NCBI GenBank assembly: GCA_014871385.1
Contig: CM026422.1
Span: forward strand, 12,376,831 to 12,440,830
DNA: 64,000 nucleotides
Direction of reading: 5' to 3'
DNA from: Ceratodon purpureus
Taxonomy: Eukaryota; Streptophyta; Bryopsida; Pseudoditrichales; Ditrichaceae
In this document: in pieces, positions 35,101 to 50,065 of the stretch
Layout: every line of letters begins with the position of its first letter
Position numbering within the stretch: the stretch's first letter is position 1
Program-made: the position numbers and the translations under genes
Notes under the pieces: model-generated
The model's database searches: none
Told to the model about the DNA's origin: nothing
Seen by the model: only the letters and a program-made list of their open reading frames with translations

Positions 35101-36382
35101 TCAAGGAGAACCGGTATCGAAACGCTCATCACACTGATCAGCCTCAATATCCATGAATCTAAGTACTGTAGAGCGGTAACGCTGACGCCGGCCATCTGAA
35201 AGGATTGGAGATGGTGCACGAATGAAATCCTGTGCTATATGCTCGGCATATGAAGGTAACACAAACGAAGTAGGAGGACTGAGGTAGACATTGCCGTTTC
35301 GCTGCAATCGATCTGCGAATCCTATTATTCTAAACAAGAAAAAAATGTCAGTACAAGAATTTAAAAAAAAAAAATACTTAGTTCCAGGGATATTGAAACG
35401 CTGGTTTGAGGCGTACCGTAGTATATGCGTCGAGACTTCTTCTTTGTTGGCGCCGCATCTTCTTCCGAATCAGAGTCAGTAGTAGAATCCTCACGCTCCT
35501 CTGGTTCCGGTACCGCTTCGGAGTAAGGCTTCAAAACAGCCTCGAAGATTTCTTCGTCCGGCTCCAACGCAATGAGATGTCGATTCGAGCGTTGGCATGC
35601 AATGACAGAAGCACCTGCAGGTTGGCATCCAAAAATTAGCAAAGATTTGTTTTATAATTAATATAGATCAACGAACGGTAGAGCTAGAGAACCTGTACTG
35701 GGGCTCCAGTCGCAAATGATATCACGCTCGTCTGATAGACACTCGACGAAACACTGAATAAAAGATGGGTCCTTCTCACGGGAGCCACGCCAAGGAAGCC
35801 CGCTAGGCCGCATAAGCTGCGAATCTGGCGTCGTGAAATTTGTCAATTCATCGTGTGCTTCGGGTAGGATGTCGAGCTCCGAAAATTGCAAACGACGAGT
35901 GCGGAAATTAGACCCCTTCCGTGCGTAAACCTTGATGTAGAAGCTACGTGTCTGTAAAACATGTCCAAACAAAACTTTAGTATGAATTCCATTATTAGAG
36001 CCAAAAACTCAAGGAAATCAAGGAACGAGAGTACCTCTTTGACGGTCGGGATGGAAGAAGCCATTGGAATGGGATTTATGCCCCACCAAACGCAAACAAG
36101 GGTGAAACCATAGATCTTGCTTCTACTTGCAAGCTTTTTCTCAACCTCCTGGTCTTTGGGAAGAAAGACTAGAAGAAGTGCATCATCTGTGAAATGACAA
36201 TCAGCAAAAGCAAAGAGGTGGTCAAAGTAGTCAGTCTCTCGCTTGTTCCAGAATGGAATAGATTTGGGAGAGATAATTGGGACAACCAAGTTGTCGGGGA
36301 CGTCGGCAATCAAAAGATCAATCCCGGGATGCTTAGGCTTCATTCTCATCTTCTCACAAGAGTAAGTACGCCCTACTCCGAT
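35101..36382 (-). CDS. N6/N4 DNA-methylase-like protein, 5'-truncated, four exons
   Basis: Exons on the minus strand: 36382-36035, 35951-35693, 35614-35417 and 35312-35101. All have AG/GT borders, and the phases agree to a single stop, giving about 339 residues. The order of motifs is that of permuted bacterial-type amino-methyltransferases (N6_N4_Mtase fold). The catalytic-motif region comes first (LLIADVPDNLVVP, then LLLVFLPKDQEVEKKL and WWGINPIP). A TRSFYIKVYARKG strand follows, then the SAM-binding motif (CDWSPSTGASVIACQRSNRH, LIALEPDEEIFEAV) and an acidic, basic-patched tail (PTKKKSRR). The catalytic DPPY reads DVPD and the glycine loop is weak, so activity is doubtful. The 5' end is cut where retrotransposon sequence begins near 36.44 kb. 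Function in this host is unknown. Confidence 0.65.
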
Positions 36383-36394
36383 CTGAAAGGGAGA

Positions 36395-36460
36395 AATAAA
36401 TTAAACAAATCAATTTCCAAAATCAATTTCCAATTTCCAATTTCCAAATTTCCAAAATCA
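36395..36460. repeat. Low-complexity CAATTTCC tract at the retrotransposon edge
   Basis: Four or more overlapping copies of AATTTCC/CAATTTCC lie between the methylase-like exon and the retrotransposon remnant. It marks the truncated left edge of the retroelement and may have caused polymerase slippage or the junction itself. Confidence 0.7.
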
Positions 36461-39157
36461 CAGGGTCTGTATTTGGCTGGACGTGGAGTACGAGGGCTTC
36501 GTATCCATGTGGTGACCGTTCTGTGTCTATCCGAGGTTTGGTCTGATTGACGGTAGGTTGATTTTGGCCTTTATCCACGGGCACAACCACAGTCAGGGTT
36601 GTCATATCGGGCGGGTTGAGGTGATCGGACGGGCGAAACGGGCGGGCGAAATGTCCCGGACGGGCGGGCGTGCCTGCCTCCATGATTTTAGGGGTTTGTA
36701 AATTCGCGTGGGTAAAACATTTTGGCAGTAAAAATCCACGTAGGATGTGACGTGTCAGACACCGTGGCATTGGGGCGGGTTCCTCTGGGGCTGGGCGGGT
36801 TCCTCTGGGGCTAGGCGGATTCCCCTGGGGGCTGGGCGGGTTCCCCAAAAAAAAAAAAAAAAAAAAAAATTTTTTTTTTTTTTTTTTTTTTTTGGGAACC
36901 CGCCCAGCCTATATGGCACCCGCCCAGGGGAACCCGCCCAGCCCTAGAGGAACCCGCCCAGCCCCAGAGGAATCCGCCCAGCCCACGTGGCGCTTACGTG
37001 GCGGCCACGTGGCGACGCTTTCACCTTGCCCTCGCCACGTCGTCAAATTTTTACCCTCTAGTAAAAGTCAACGGCCCTTTGACCATATTGGGCGGGCGAG
37101 AGGCTTATCGGACGGGCGAGGCGGGCAGTCTGCCTGCCCAGTATGACAACCCTGACCACAGTCCTTCCCCGATGTTGTAAGTGGATTCTGTTATTTGCCC
37201 AGTCATGGACGGCATGCATATCGCGTAACCATGGTCGGCCTAATATGACTAGGTAATTGCTGTTTGCCGGCATTTCAATGACTACAAACGTTGCGGGGCT
37301 ATATACTCCGTGGGTCGTGATGCCTACCATGGTTAGAATCCCCACGAGTGTAACGGGGGCATTATTTGCCTTGCGCAGGATGAATTTGGTATCCCGTGGC
37401 CGAGGTAATCCCAGGGCTTGGCGTAGTTGCTCGCTCATGAGATTTACGCCGGACCCCCCATCGACCAACACATTGGTCAGTGTATGTTTTCCCAGTTGCA
37501 GGTGTATAACTGCGGCGTCCACATCTACCGTCGTGGATTTAACTTCGATGAATGTGGGTTGTGGTTGAACTTCGGGCGGGACTTCACGGGGCGTGGGCTG
37601 CGAGATATGTTGTCGTAATTCGGGGCTGAGCTGCAAGAGTCTGGACAAGGTGATCGTTATTTCTGTTTCATCCAGTACTTCCTGCAAAATTCGACCCATG
37701 GATTGCTGATGTCCCATGGCCAGGGTGGTTATCCCCGGGCTTGTTGTTTGCACAGGCTCGCGCGGTACCCCTTGCTCTTCAGGGAACAACCGCCGTCGTT
37801 TCCCAACGTGGTTTGGGGGGGTTGTGTTCGACTGTGCAGCCTCCGTGGTTACTGTGATTGTGAAAACGTTGGCCTCCGCCCCGTGAACCTCGGTGAGTGT
37901 CACGCCGCCCCTGCGGTTGGTCATGGGAGGTGGGTTAGGGGGTCCGGGGGTAGGGCCTTGGGTGGATCTTCCTTGGGTCCATCTTTGTTTCAATACGGGG
38001 CATTGACTCCGTCTGTGGTCTAGAGCCTCACATTCCCAGCACGCATCAGTGCGTCCTGGCTGGAATGCATCCACGTCTATCTCCTCGGGGTATACTGCCG
38101 CCGTGGTGTTTCCCGGGCGTCGACCGTTTTGTGGCGGGGTTTCATTAGTTGCAAACCAGCACTTACCTTGGTGTGTTTTCCCACATCTCCCGCATATCGG
38201 TAGAACGAATCTTGCGTCCTGCCTTGCCGGGGGTATAGGTAACAACGGGGCTTGAGTTTGTTTTAAGGCAGTCAGCTCCCGACTAATATCATTGGCTGCA
38301 GACAGTATTTCCGGTAGGGTCTTAACTCCACGGATGACAATGCCTTGTTGTATCCACGGAAGTAGTCCCTTTTTGAACCACTCACTCATATATTCCTCTC
38401 GGGGTCGTTGGCTGAGTTTGTCAGCCAACTGTTTAAACCTATCATAAAATTTGTCCACGGATTCGTTTCCGCTCTGGGTGATTGTTCCCAGGGCTCGAAG
38501 CACCTCGGAACTGGTCTTGAGTTTTCGGAACTTCTGTAAAAAACTTCGTTCCATGTCCTCCCAGCTGGCGTGGAGGTGTTCTGCTTCAAAGTCAATGTAC
38601 CAGTTAATGGGGTTGCCTTGGAGCGTGGTACCAAAAATGTTTTGTAAATCCGCGGTGGCAGTGATGCCATTTGTTCGTGCGATAACCTTGAACCGTCTGA
38701 TGTGCCAGTCTGGATCACCAAACTCATCGAAAACGGGGTATGGTATCTTGGAGAGCTTGGCCGAGACCTCGGAATTTCCAGGGTTGTGTGATACCGTAGG
38801 TACCATCGTGGGTACTGCATGTATCGGTATCCCCGGGGTGTGCGATGTAGCTGCAGTGTAGTTCTCCCGCGGTATGGTAGCAGACCTTACTGCTTCTCCT
38901 GGTTCCTCCGCGGCTTGGGGTGTAGAGGCAATTACCTCGGGCTGTCCATTTCTTTGGAGGTTCTGGTACTGAATACTGAGCAATTCTAGCTTGGCATTCG
39001 TGGCATCATTCTTGGCAGCCAGATCTGTCATCAGCTGCTTCATCCATTGTATGAATTCTCTTGTTTCTTCTTCTTGCTGTGCGTTTCCTTCTATGTCCGC
39101 GGTTCTGTCCGCGACGTTTTCTGCGGCCTTGTCCGCAGCATTCTTTCTTGGGGCCAT
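36440..39157 (-). pseudogene. Ty3-type retrotransposon gag-protease, interrupted
   Basis: Starts at ATG 39157 (MAPRKNAADK). In order it shows a charged N-terminal coiled coil; a retrotransposon gag domain (NWYIDFEAEH ... SFLQKFRKLK ... WFKKGLLPWI, about residues 180-275); a zinc knuckle CWECEALDHRRSQC (C-x2-C-x4-H-x4-C); and a retropepsin-like protease with VLVDGGSGVNLM in place of the usual D-S/T-G and ILGRPWLRD. At 37163 the frame runs into a hAT insertion, and its natural continuation lies at about 36450-36593. No reverse transcriptase, integrase or left LTR remains, so the element is dead. It would otherwise form cytoplasmic virus-like particles. The LTR and primer site lie at its right end. 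Confidence 0.88.
36594..37154. mobile_element. hAT-type non-autonomous element with 8-bp target duplication
   Basis: The ends are CAGGGTTGTCATA and its near-complement TATGACAACCCTG. They are flanked by ACCACAGT at 36586-36593 and 37155-37162, a perfect 8-bp duplication as made by hAT transposases. It lies inside the retrotransposon protease frame. The 561-bp body is a long foldback: G/C-rich ~20-bp repeats (GCGGGTTCCTCTGGGGCTGG and complements) on both sides of an A23/T24 centre at 36847-36893. It encodes nothing. Confidence 0.95.
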
Positions 39158-39211
39158 TGTCAGAGAGGGTCGTTTAAGATAAGAGAGTTCTCGTCTTCCT
39201 CAGCATTCCAT

Positions 39212-39228
39212 CCCCAGCATGGTCGCCA
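39212..39228 (-). other. Primer-binding site of the LTR element
   Basis: Four bases inside the LTR, the minus strand reads TGGCGACCATGCTGGGG. A TGG-initial site a few bases after the LTR is where the host tRNA primes minus-strand DNA synthesis. I cannot name the tRNA from sequence alone. Confidence 0.6.
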
Positions 39229-39231
39229 AAA

Positions 39232-40055
39232 TGTTAGCCGGGTAATACCATGGAGATGTCCGAGGGACAGTACGAGGGGAAGTGAAAATGAAGCTTTAGT
39301 GGAACAGGGGAGTAAACCTTGGTCCAAGGCGAAATGGGTCTTTAAAACCCCGGGAGTTGGGATGTGTGGAAGAGCCTGATCATGGGGTTTGACTTAGCCA
39401 GTCTGAACTCCAATCACCATGAGAGCTGGGCCGTCGTGGCTGGTCAACTCCAGGGTGTTAGCCAGGCAAGTAGGGAAGTTCCCTCTGGCCCAGGGCAGCA
39501 AGGCCGCCACATTGAGTTAGGTAACGACTCGAGTTCCTCGATGCTAAGGACAGCCAAGGCAAGGCGTAACCCTGGAGACCTTAACTTCCACGGGCGCGGT
39601 GTCTCGAGCTATCCGTGGATCAGCTCCAAGGAGACGCAGAGTGTTCACAGGACCGCGTGGGTCGGCTAAGAACGAGGGCTAAAGGCGTGGGAGAAAGAGA
39701 AGTCCATACAATAGACACGATTTCAGCATAGACTAAGGCGCATGCATACAAGATGATGCAAGATAGAAGGCAAAATCAGTAGTCCGTGTTTCATAAGTTA
39801 GATACAAGCCCAGCGGCTGAAGAGTCCAGGCCTCGTGAGATTGGACGCTAACTCTGTTTAACATGGAAGTGTCTCACTATGTAATTCTACCTTCTTTTAT
39901 ACTGTAATAAAACCCTAATTGTGCCCCTGGTGTTCCCTCGGTCGTGACTCCTCGGTCGTGGCTCCTCGGTCGTGGTCCTCGGTCCTCGTTACTGTAGTCA
40001 GTAACACTATTACAAACTTCTCGGTTTAGAGCCAACTCTCGGGATTGGCCTTACC
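39232..40055 (-). mobile_element. 5' LTR of the Ty3-type element
   Basis: The plus-strand edges are TGTTAGCC (39232) and TTACCA (40055), fitting TG...CA LTR ends. The inner edge abuts the primer-binding site and gag. A TATAAAAG box is present on the minus strand at 39894-39901. The left edge is firm and the right edge is approximate. From 39468 onward this LTR is also the first part of the 5.98-kb tandem array, and its sequence recurs at every unit junction. Confidence 0.75.
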
Positions 40056-40245
40056 AGATTAGTCATGATTGTGATTTTCTTTACGTTTATATATATATGT
40101 TCTTTTATATGATATGTCAGTATCCGTTTGATACAATTCATATTTCGAATTCTAAAGTCAATCTGTATGTTGGGTGTAAACCACTATCTCGAAAACGACA
40201 TTTATAAAATGAAAACGTCTGCTACTTTTACTAGGTGATAACAAA
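40056..40245. other. Short AT-rich link between LTR and tRNA-like repeat
   Basis: No gene. A TATATATATA run lies at about 40088-40098. The same text recurs in each unit at +5980, +11960 and +17940. Confidence 0.5.
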
Positions 40246-41170
40246 TTCTATACTTGTCAATGTCTATAGGGGCTTTTATTATTACCCTATTAGCTCAGGA
40301 TAGCTGCCTTGTGCGCAACGCGATGCTCAAACGAGCCCGATGGGGATCGAACCCGGACCTCCACTATGCCATCGTAATGTCCAAACCGTCCACATCATCA
40401 AATGAAACGATGAGACAGTTTCTATTACGGAAAATTGAATTATATAACCTTTTTCCATTTATATTTTTTTCTTTATCATTATTGTTTCACAACATGCGCA
40501 GTACTCAATAATTTTAAATTGAGTTGTTTATGAATTGTAATCATGAGCTACGCCCTCAAGAAGAATTTGTAGAGTAAAGTACACGCGGCAAAAGTGACGA
40601 ATCCTAGAAGTCAACATTGCATGTAATCTCATAAGGTGGATGGGAAGACAATTTGTTTGCATAGCGAAGGTGCGGGTTCGACCCTCGTCGGGCTCGTGTG
40701 AGCAGCGCGTTACATAAGAGGCAGCTATCCGAGGATGTAGTATGGATCTCTAGGGTTCTTCGCTATCGTTGAATTTTTGTTGTATCTTCATGATGACGTC
40801 AGCCCTAATTTATCCCTAAACCCTATACCCAAAAACAATTTTGAGCATTACCCTAAACATATGTTCAATTTAACCTTTAAATAGTTCTTTATCCAACTAA
40901 ACCGTTCATCAAAATGATGATATTAGCCCTAATTTCAATATATTCACATAAAATCTTGAAGATAATGCAAATCACCTAAACCTGCGAGGTGGGACCCACA
41001 TTTAAAGAAGACACCAAACCACGGAATTAGGGTCCCTAAACCCTAAAAATAGACCGTTATAAATAGTACAGTATAAAATTGAGTGGTAATAGGGTACCTT
41101 ATTTTGTAAAGAAAATGTTATAAAATAGTCAAAATTGTCCCCTCACCGCTCACCGCTCTACGCTCACGCC
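40246..41170 (-). repeat. tRNA-like dispersed repeat, also in units 2-4
   Basis: The reverse complement follows the repeat at 34268-34830. It has a GGTTCGATCCCCATCGGGCT tRNA-like T-arm (near 40321-40345), a second plus-strand tRNA-like copy with GGTTCGACCCTCGTCGGGCT (about 40674-40694), 'GATGACGTCAGCCCTAA' near 40791 and the GTAGAGC motif at the outer edge (about 41150). The copies at 46226-47150, 52206-53130 and 58186-59110 are identical by eye. An 85-codon open frame across it (40254-40511) is an accident of the repeat. Confidence 0.65.
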
Positions 41171-41856
41171 TCTACGTTCCCCATAAATTAAGTACTGGAC
41201 AGCGTGTGAGTCTAGAATTAAGCAGCGATTGGGATGACGAAGGGAACAAAGTCTTAGTCCAGGGACTTGGTGTATTTTGGAGAAGAGACTACAGTGACCG
41301 AGGAGAGACTACGGTGAAACAGACGTCCGCAGGGTCAACTTGGAAATATTGGTCAAGCTACAATTGAGGTGGCCTTGACGCACGTATTAACGAATACGAG
41401 AGCCTAGATTGTTGAGGTCGGCCCTGTGACGTCTCTTGGTCAGCAGAGATGAATGCTAAGTAAATGAATGGAACAGTGAAAGGGGAGAAGGCAAATTGCG
41501 ACTAAGGAAGCAGCCACAAAACAAGGCACTAAGTAACGTCAAGAAGAAGACACAGTCACAAGCAATGAGACAGCGTGGGAGTTTAGGTTTGAGAGATGCA
41601 AACAAGCACCCAATGTACTTAGAGCTTAGCGATAGAGAGAGAAAGAGAGCCTGTCGGCCTTGGTTTCAGTGTTGATGCTAAGGTAGCCATTACAATGCTT
41701 TGGGAACTGAGTCCTAAAAACACTAACGGTCTGTACTCAAAATGAAAGGCTAATCTCTCTGATTTTTCTACTTCCTTATATACCAAGTCGGCCGATAACC
41801 TTGCAGCGCCTTGGCCTCCGAAAGTTGCTCTGAGGTCGTCCCTGGCAACTGTAATC
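41171..41856. other. 3' flank of DHX15 copy 1
   Basis: This is probably the 3' UTR and downstream DNA of the helicase gene. An 83-codon minus frame (41619-41870) overlaps the helicase stop in another frame and is not a gene. No AATAAA signal is clear on the minus strand. Confidence 0.45.
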
Positions 41857-44085
<2,229 letters not shown>

Positions 44086-44218
44086 CTAAATCGCCAGAAC
44101 AGCAAAAATTCGTTCTCAACCACACGCCTCTCTCAACAAGGCTCAACCTTCCAAACATAGACAAGATATCTCCACCAAAACCTTCTCTCCTCCAAGCCTT
44201 AAATATAGTCTATCTAAA

Positions 44219-44570
44219 ATCTTTTACTTTCTAGTTCCAAAATAAATCTAGTCCATAGATCTTGAAATCTTTTACTTTCTATTTCCAAAATAAATCTAGT
44301 CCATAGATCTTGAAATCTATTACTTTCTATTTCCAAAATAAATCTAGTCCATAGATCTTGAAATCTATTACTTTCTGTTTCCAAAATAAATCTAGTCCAT
44401 AGATCTTGAAATCTTTTACTTTCTATTTCCAAAATAAATCTAGTCCATAGATCTTGAAATCTTTTACTCTCTGTTTCCAAAATAAATCTAGTCCATAGAT
44501 CTTGAAATCTTTTACTTTCTATTTCCAAAATAAATCTAGTCCATAGATCTTGAAATCTTTTACTTTCTAA
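44219..44570. repeat. 48-bp minisatellite upstream of DHX15
   Basis: Seven full and one partial copy of a 48-bp unit containing AAATAAATCTAGTCCATAG and 'ATCTTGAAATCTTTTAC'. It starts about 200 bp upstream of the helicase ATG, so it probably lies in or just upstream of the promoter. It recurs at 50199-50550, 56179-56530 and 62159-62510. Because 48 is a multiple of three, it yields a spurious 104-codon repeat frame. Confidence 0.95.
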
Positions 44571-45447
44571 AAATAGTCACTAGTTTGCCATTGCTCATGA
44601 TAATTTTCCTCTCAGAAGATTGTCTCTAATATGATTGCCTATTGGTACTTCTTGTTAGTGAGACGATGATTTGTGATCATGTGCAGTGAAGTAGCAAGCA
44701 CTGTTATATTATACATCTAAGGTAAAATACCCTATGAGCATCAAACTAAACTCTAAGCAAAAATCAAGGCTGAGGAGAATATTCTAAATAATTTTTAGAG
44801 GTAGACAAGAAAGTGAAAACACAATATTGCAGTTAACAATGAATTAGATATGAATTTGCAAAGGTGATGGAGCCCTCCTTCCTAAAGCATCACTAGACTA
44901 CTTCCATGAACACTAGAAAAAATCTTATGTCCACCATATTCACATCCTATGAAAACCAAATCCTAGCTCAATCATCCCTCCACAATAGTGTCCGGGAAGT
45001 TTTTAACCCTTTAACGCATTGGCATCAAGAATCTGGACGCCATATGAGTTTGAGGAGCGTGATTTCTGTGGTACCGGATGTTTTTTATCCATTTTTTTAT
45101 TTTTTAATTCTTGTGCTAATCGAATACCATTTGTACCGTATGGATCTTCAAAATAAGATCTTGTGATTTTATGAATATCCATAGAATTGGTTTATGTCAA
45201 GTTTCATTATGAGTTCAAAAAGTGAGATCTTAAATATGATTTTCCAAAATAAGTAGAATTAAATAATGGAAATTATACCATCACATAGTGCATGTTTTTC
45301 CAAATTCGTACCAAATTTTTTCAATAAAAAATTGTTAATTTGGAAATTTTAATTGAATTTCAAAAGAAAAGCTTGCAAAACTAATTTAAAATTATTGATG
45401 ACTTTTTTGATAAATCCGACCGCACAAATGTGATCTCTGATCACAGT
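44571..45447. other. Spacer with TTAA-family-B left end
   Basis: No gene. At 45003-45017 TTAACCCTTTAACGC matches the left end of the element at 10091, but no right end follows before the LTR fragment begins at 45448. The element was probably truncated by the LTR insertion or the recombination junction. Repeated in units 2-4. Confidence 0.5.
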
Positions 45448-46035
45448 AAGTAGGGAAGTTCCCTCTGGCCCAGGGCAGCAAGGCCGCCACGTTGAGTTAG
45501 GTAACAACTCGAGTTCCTCGATGCTAAGGACAGCCAAGGCGAGGCATAACCCTGGAGACCTTAACTTCCACGGGCGCGGTGTCTCGAGCTATCCGTGGAT
45601 CAGCTCCAAGGAGACGCAGAGTGTTCACAGGACCGCGTGGGTCGGCTAAGAACGAGGGCTAAAGGCGTGAGAGAAAGAGAAGTCCATACAATAGACACGA
45701 TTTCAGCATAGACTAAGGCGCATGCATACAAGATGATGCAAGATAGAAGGCAAAATCAGTAGTGCGTGTTTCATAAGTTAGATACAAGCCCAGCGGCTGA
45801 AGAGTCCAGGCCTCGTGAGATTGGACGCTAACTCTGTTTAACATGGAAGTGTCTCACTATGTAATTCTACCTTCTTTTATACTGTAATAAAACCCTAATT
45901 GTGCCCCTGGTGTTCCCTCGGTCGTGACTCCTCGGTCGTGGCTCCTCGGTCGTGGTCCTCGGTCCTCGTTACTGTAGTCAGTAACACTATTACAAACTTC
46001 TCGGTTTAGAGCCAACTCTCGGGATTGGCCTTACC
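45448..46035 (-). mobile_element. LTR fragment at junction of units 1 and 2
   Basis: Matches 39468-40055 of the Ty3-type LTR except at six sites in the first 320 bp. The left 236 bp of the LTR are missing, and foreign sequence (GATCACAGT) abuts it directly. Identical fragments lie at 51428-52015 and 57408-57995. Confidence 0.85.
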
Positions 46036-47836
46036 AGATTAGTCATGATTGTGATTTTCTTTACGTTTATATATATATGTTCTTTTATATGATATGTCAG
46101 TATCCGTTTGATACAATTCATATTTCGAATTCTAAAGTCAATCTGTATGTTGGGTGTAAACCACTATCTCGAAAACGACATTTATAAAATGAAAACGTCT
46201 GCTACTTTTACTAGGTGATAACAAATTCTATACTTGTCAATGTCTATAGGGGCTTTTATTATTACCCTATTAGCTCAGGATAGCTGCCTTGTGCGCAACG
46301 CGATGCTCAAACGAGCCCGATGGGGATCGAACCCGGACCTCCACTATGCCATCGTAATGTCCAAACCGTCCACATCATCAAATGAAACGATGAGACAGTT
46401 TCTATTACGGAAAATTGAATTATATAACCTTTTTCCATTTATATTTTTTTCTTTATCATTATTGTTTCACAACATGCGCAGTACTCAATAATTTTAAATT
46501 GAGTTGTTTATGAATTGTAATCATGAGCTACGCCCTCAAGAAGAATTTGTAGAGTAAAGTACACGCGGCAAAAGTGACGAATCCTAGAAGTCAACATTGC
46601 ATGTAATCTCATAAGGTGGATGGGAAGACAATTTGTTTGCATAGCGAAGGTGCGGGTTCGACCCTCGTCGGGCTCGTGTGAGCAGCGCGTTACATAAGAG
46701 GCAGCTATCCGAGGATGTAGTATGGATCTCTAGGGTTCTTCGCTATCGTTGAATTTTTGTTGTATCTTCATGATGACGTCAGCCCTAATTTATCCCTAAA
46801 CCCTATACCCAAAAACAATTTTGAGCATTACCCTAAACATATGTTCAATTTAACCTTTAAATAGTTCTTTATCCAACTAAACCGTTCATCAAAATGATGA
46901 TATTAGCCCTAATTTCAATATATTCACATAAAATCTTGAAGATAATGCAAATCACCTAAACCTGCGAGGTGGGACCCACATTTAAAGAAGACACCAAACC
47001 ACGGAATTAGGGTCCCTAAACCCTAAAAATAGACCGTTATAAATAGTACAGTATAAAATTGAGTGGTAATAGGGTACCTTATTTTGTAAAGAAAATGTTA
47101 TAAAATAGTCAAAATTGTCCCCTCACCGCTCACCGCTCTACGCTCACGCCTCTACGTTCCCCATAAATTAAGTACTGGACAGCGTGTGAGTCTAGAATTA
47201 AGCAGCGATTGGGATGACGAAGGGAACAAAGTCTTAGTCCAGGGACTTGGTGTATTTTGGAGAAGAGACTACAGTGACCGAGGAGAGACTACGGTGAAAC
47301 AGACGTCCGCAGGGTCAACTTGGAAATATTGGTCAAGCTACAATTGAGGTGGCCTTGACGCACGTATTAACGAATACGAGAGCCTAGATTGTTGAGGTCG
47401 GCCCTGTGACGTCTCTTGGTCAGCAGAGATGAATGCTAAGTAAATGAATGGAACAGTGAAAGGGGAGAAGGCAAATTGCGACTAAGGAAGCAGCCACAAA
47501 ACAAGGCACTAAGTAACGTCAAGAAGAAGACACAGTCACAAGCAATGAGACAGCGTGGGAGTTTAGGTTTGAGAGATGCAAACAAGCACCCAATGTACTT
47601 AGAGCTTAGCGATAGAGAGAGAAAGAGAGCCTGTCGGCCTTGGTTTCAGTGTTGATGCTAAGGTAGCCATTACAATGCTTTGGGAACTGAGTCCTAAAAA
47701 CACTAACGGTCTGTACTCAAAATGAAAGGCTAATCTCTCTGATTTTTCTACTTCCTTATATACCAAGTCGGCCGATAACCTTGCAGCGCCTTGGCCTCCG
47801 AAAGTTGCTCTGAGGTCGTCCCTGGCAACTGTAATC

Positions 47837-50065
<2,229 letters not shown>

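Noticed and set aside
38386-38820. 144-codon frame inside the gag region on the minus strand
   Set aside because: It is an alternate-frame shadow of the 700-residue gag-protease frame, which has clear domains.
44214-44528. A 16-residue repeat protein (QDLWTRFILE repeats) upstream of DHX15
   Set aside because: The DNA repeat is 48 bp, a multiple of three, so the frame stays open by arithmetic. There is no start context, and it lies in the promoter region.
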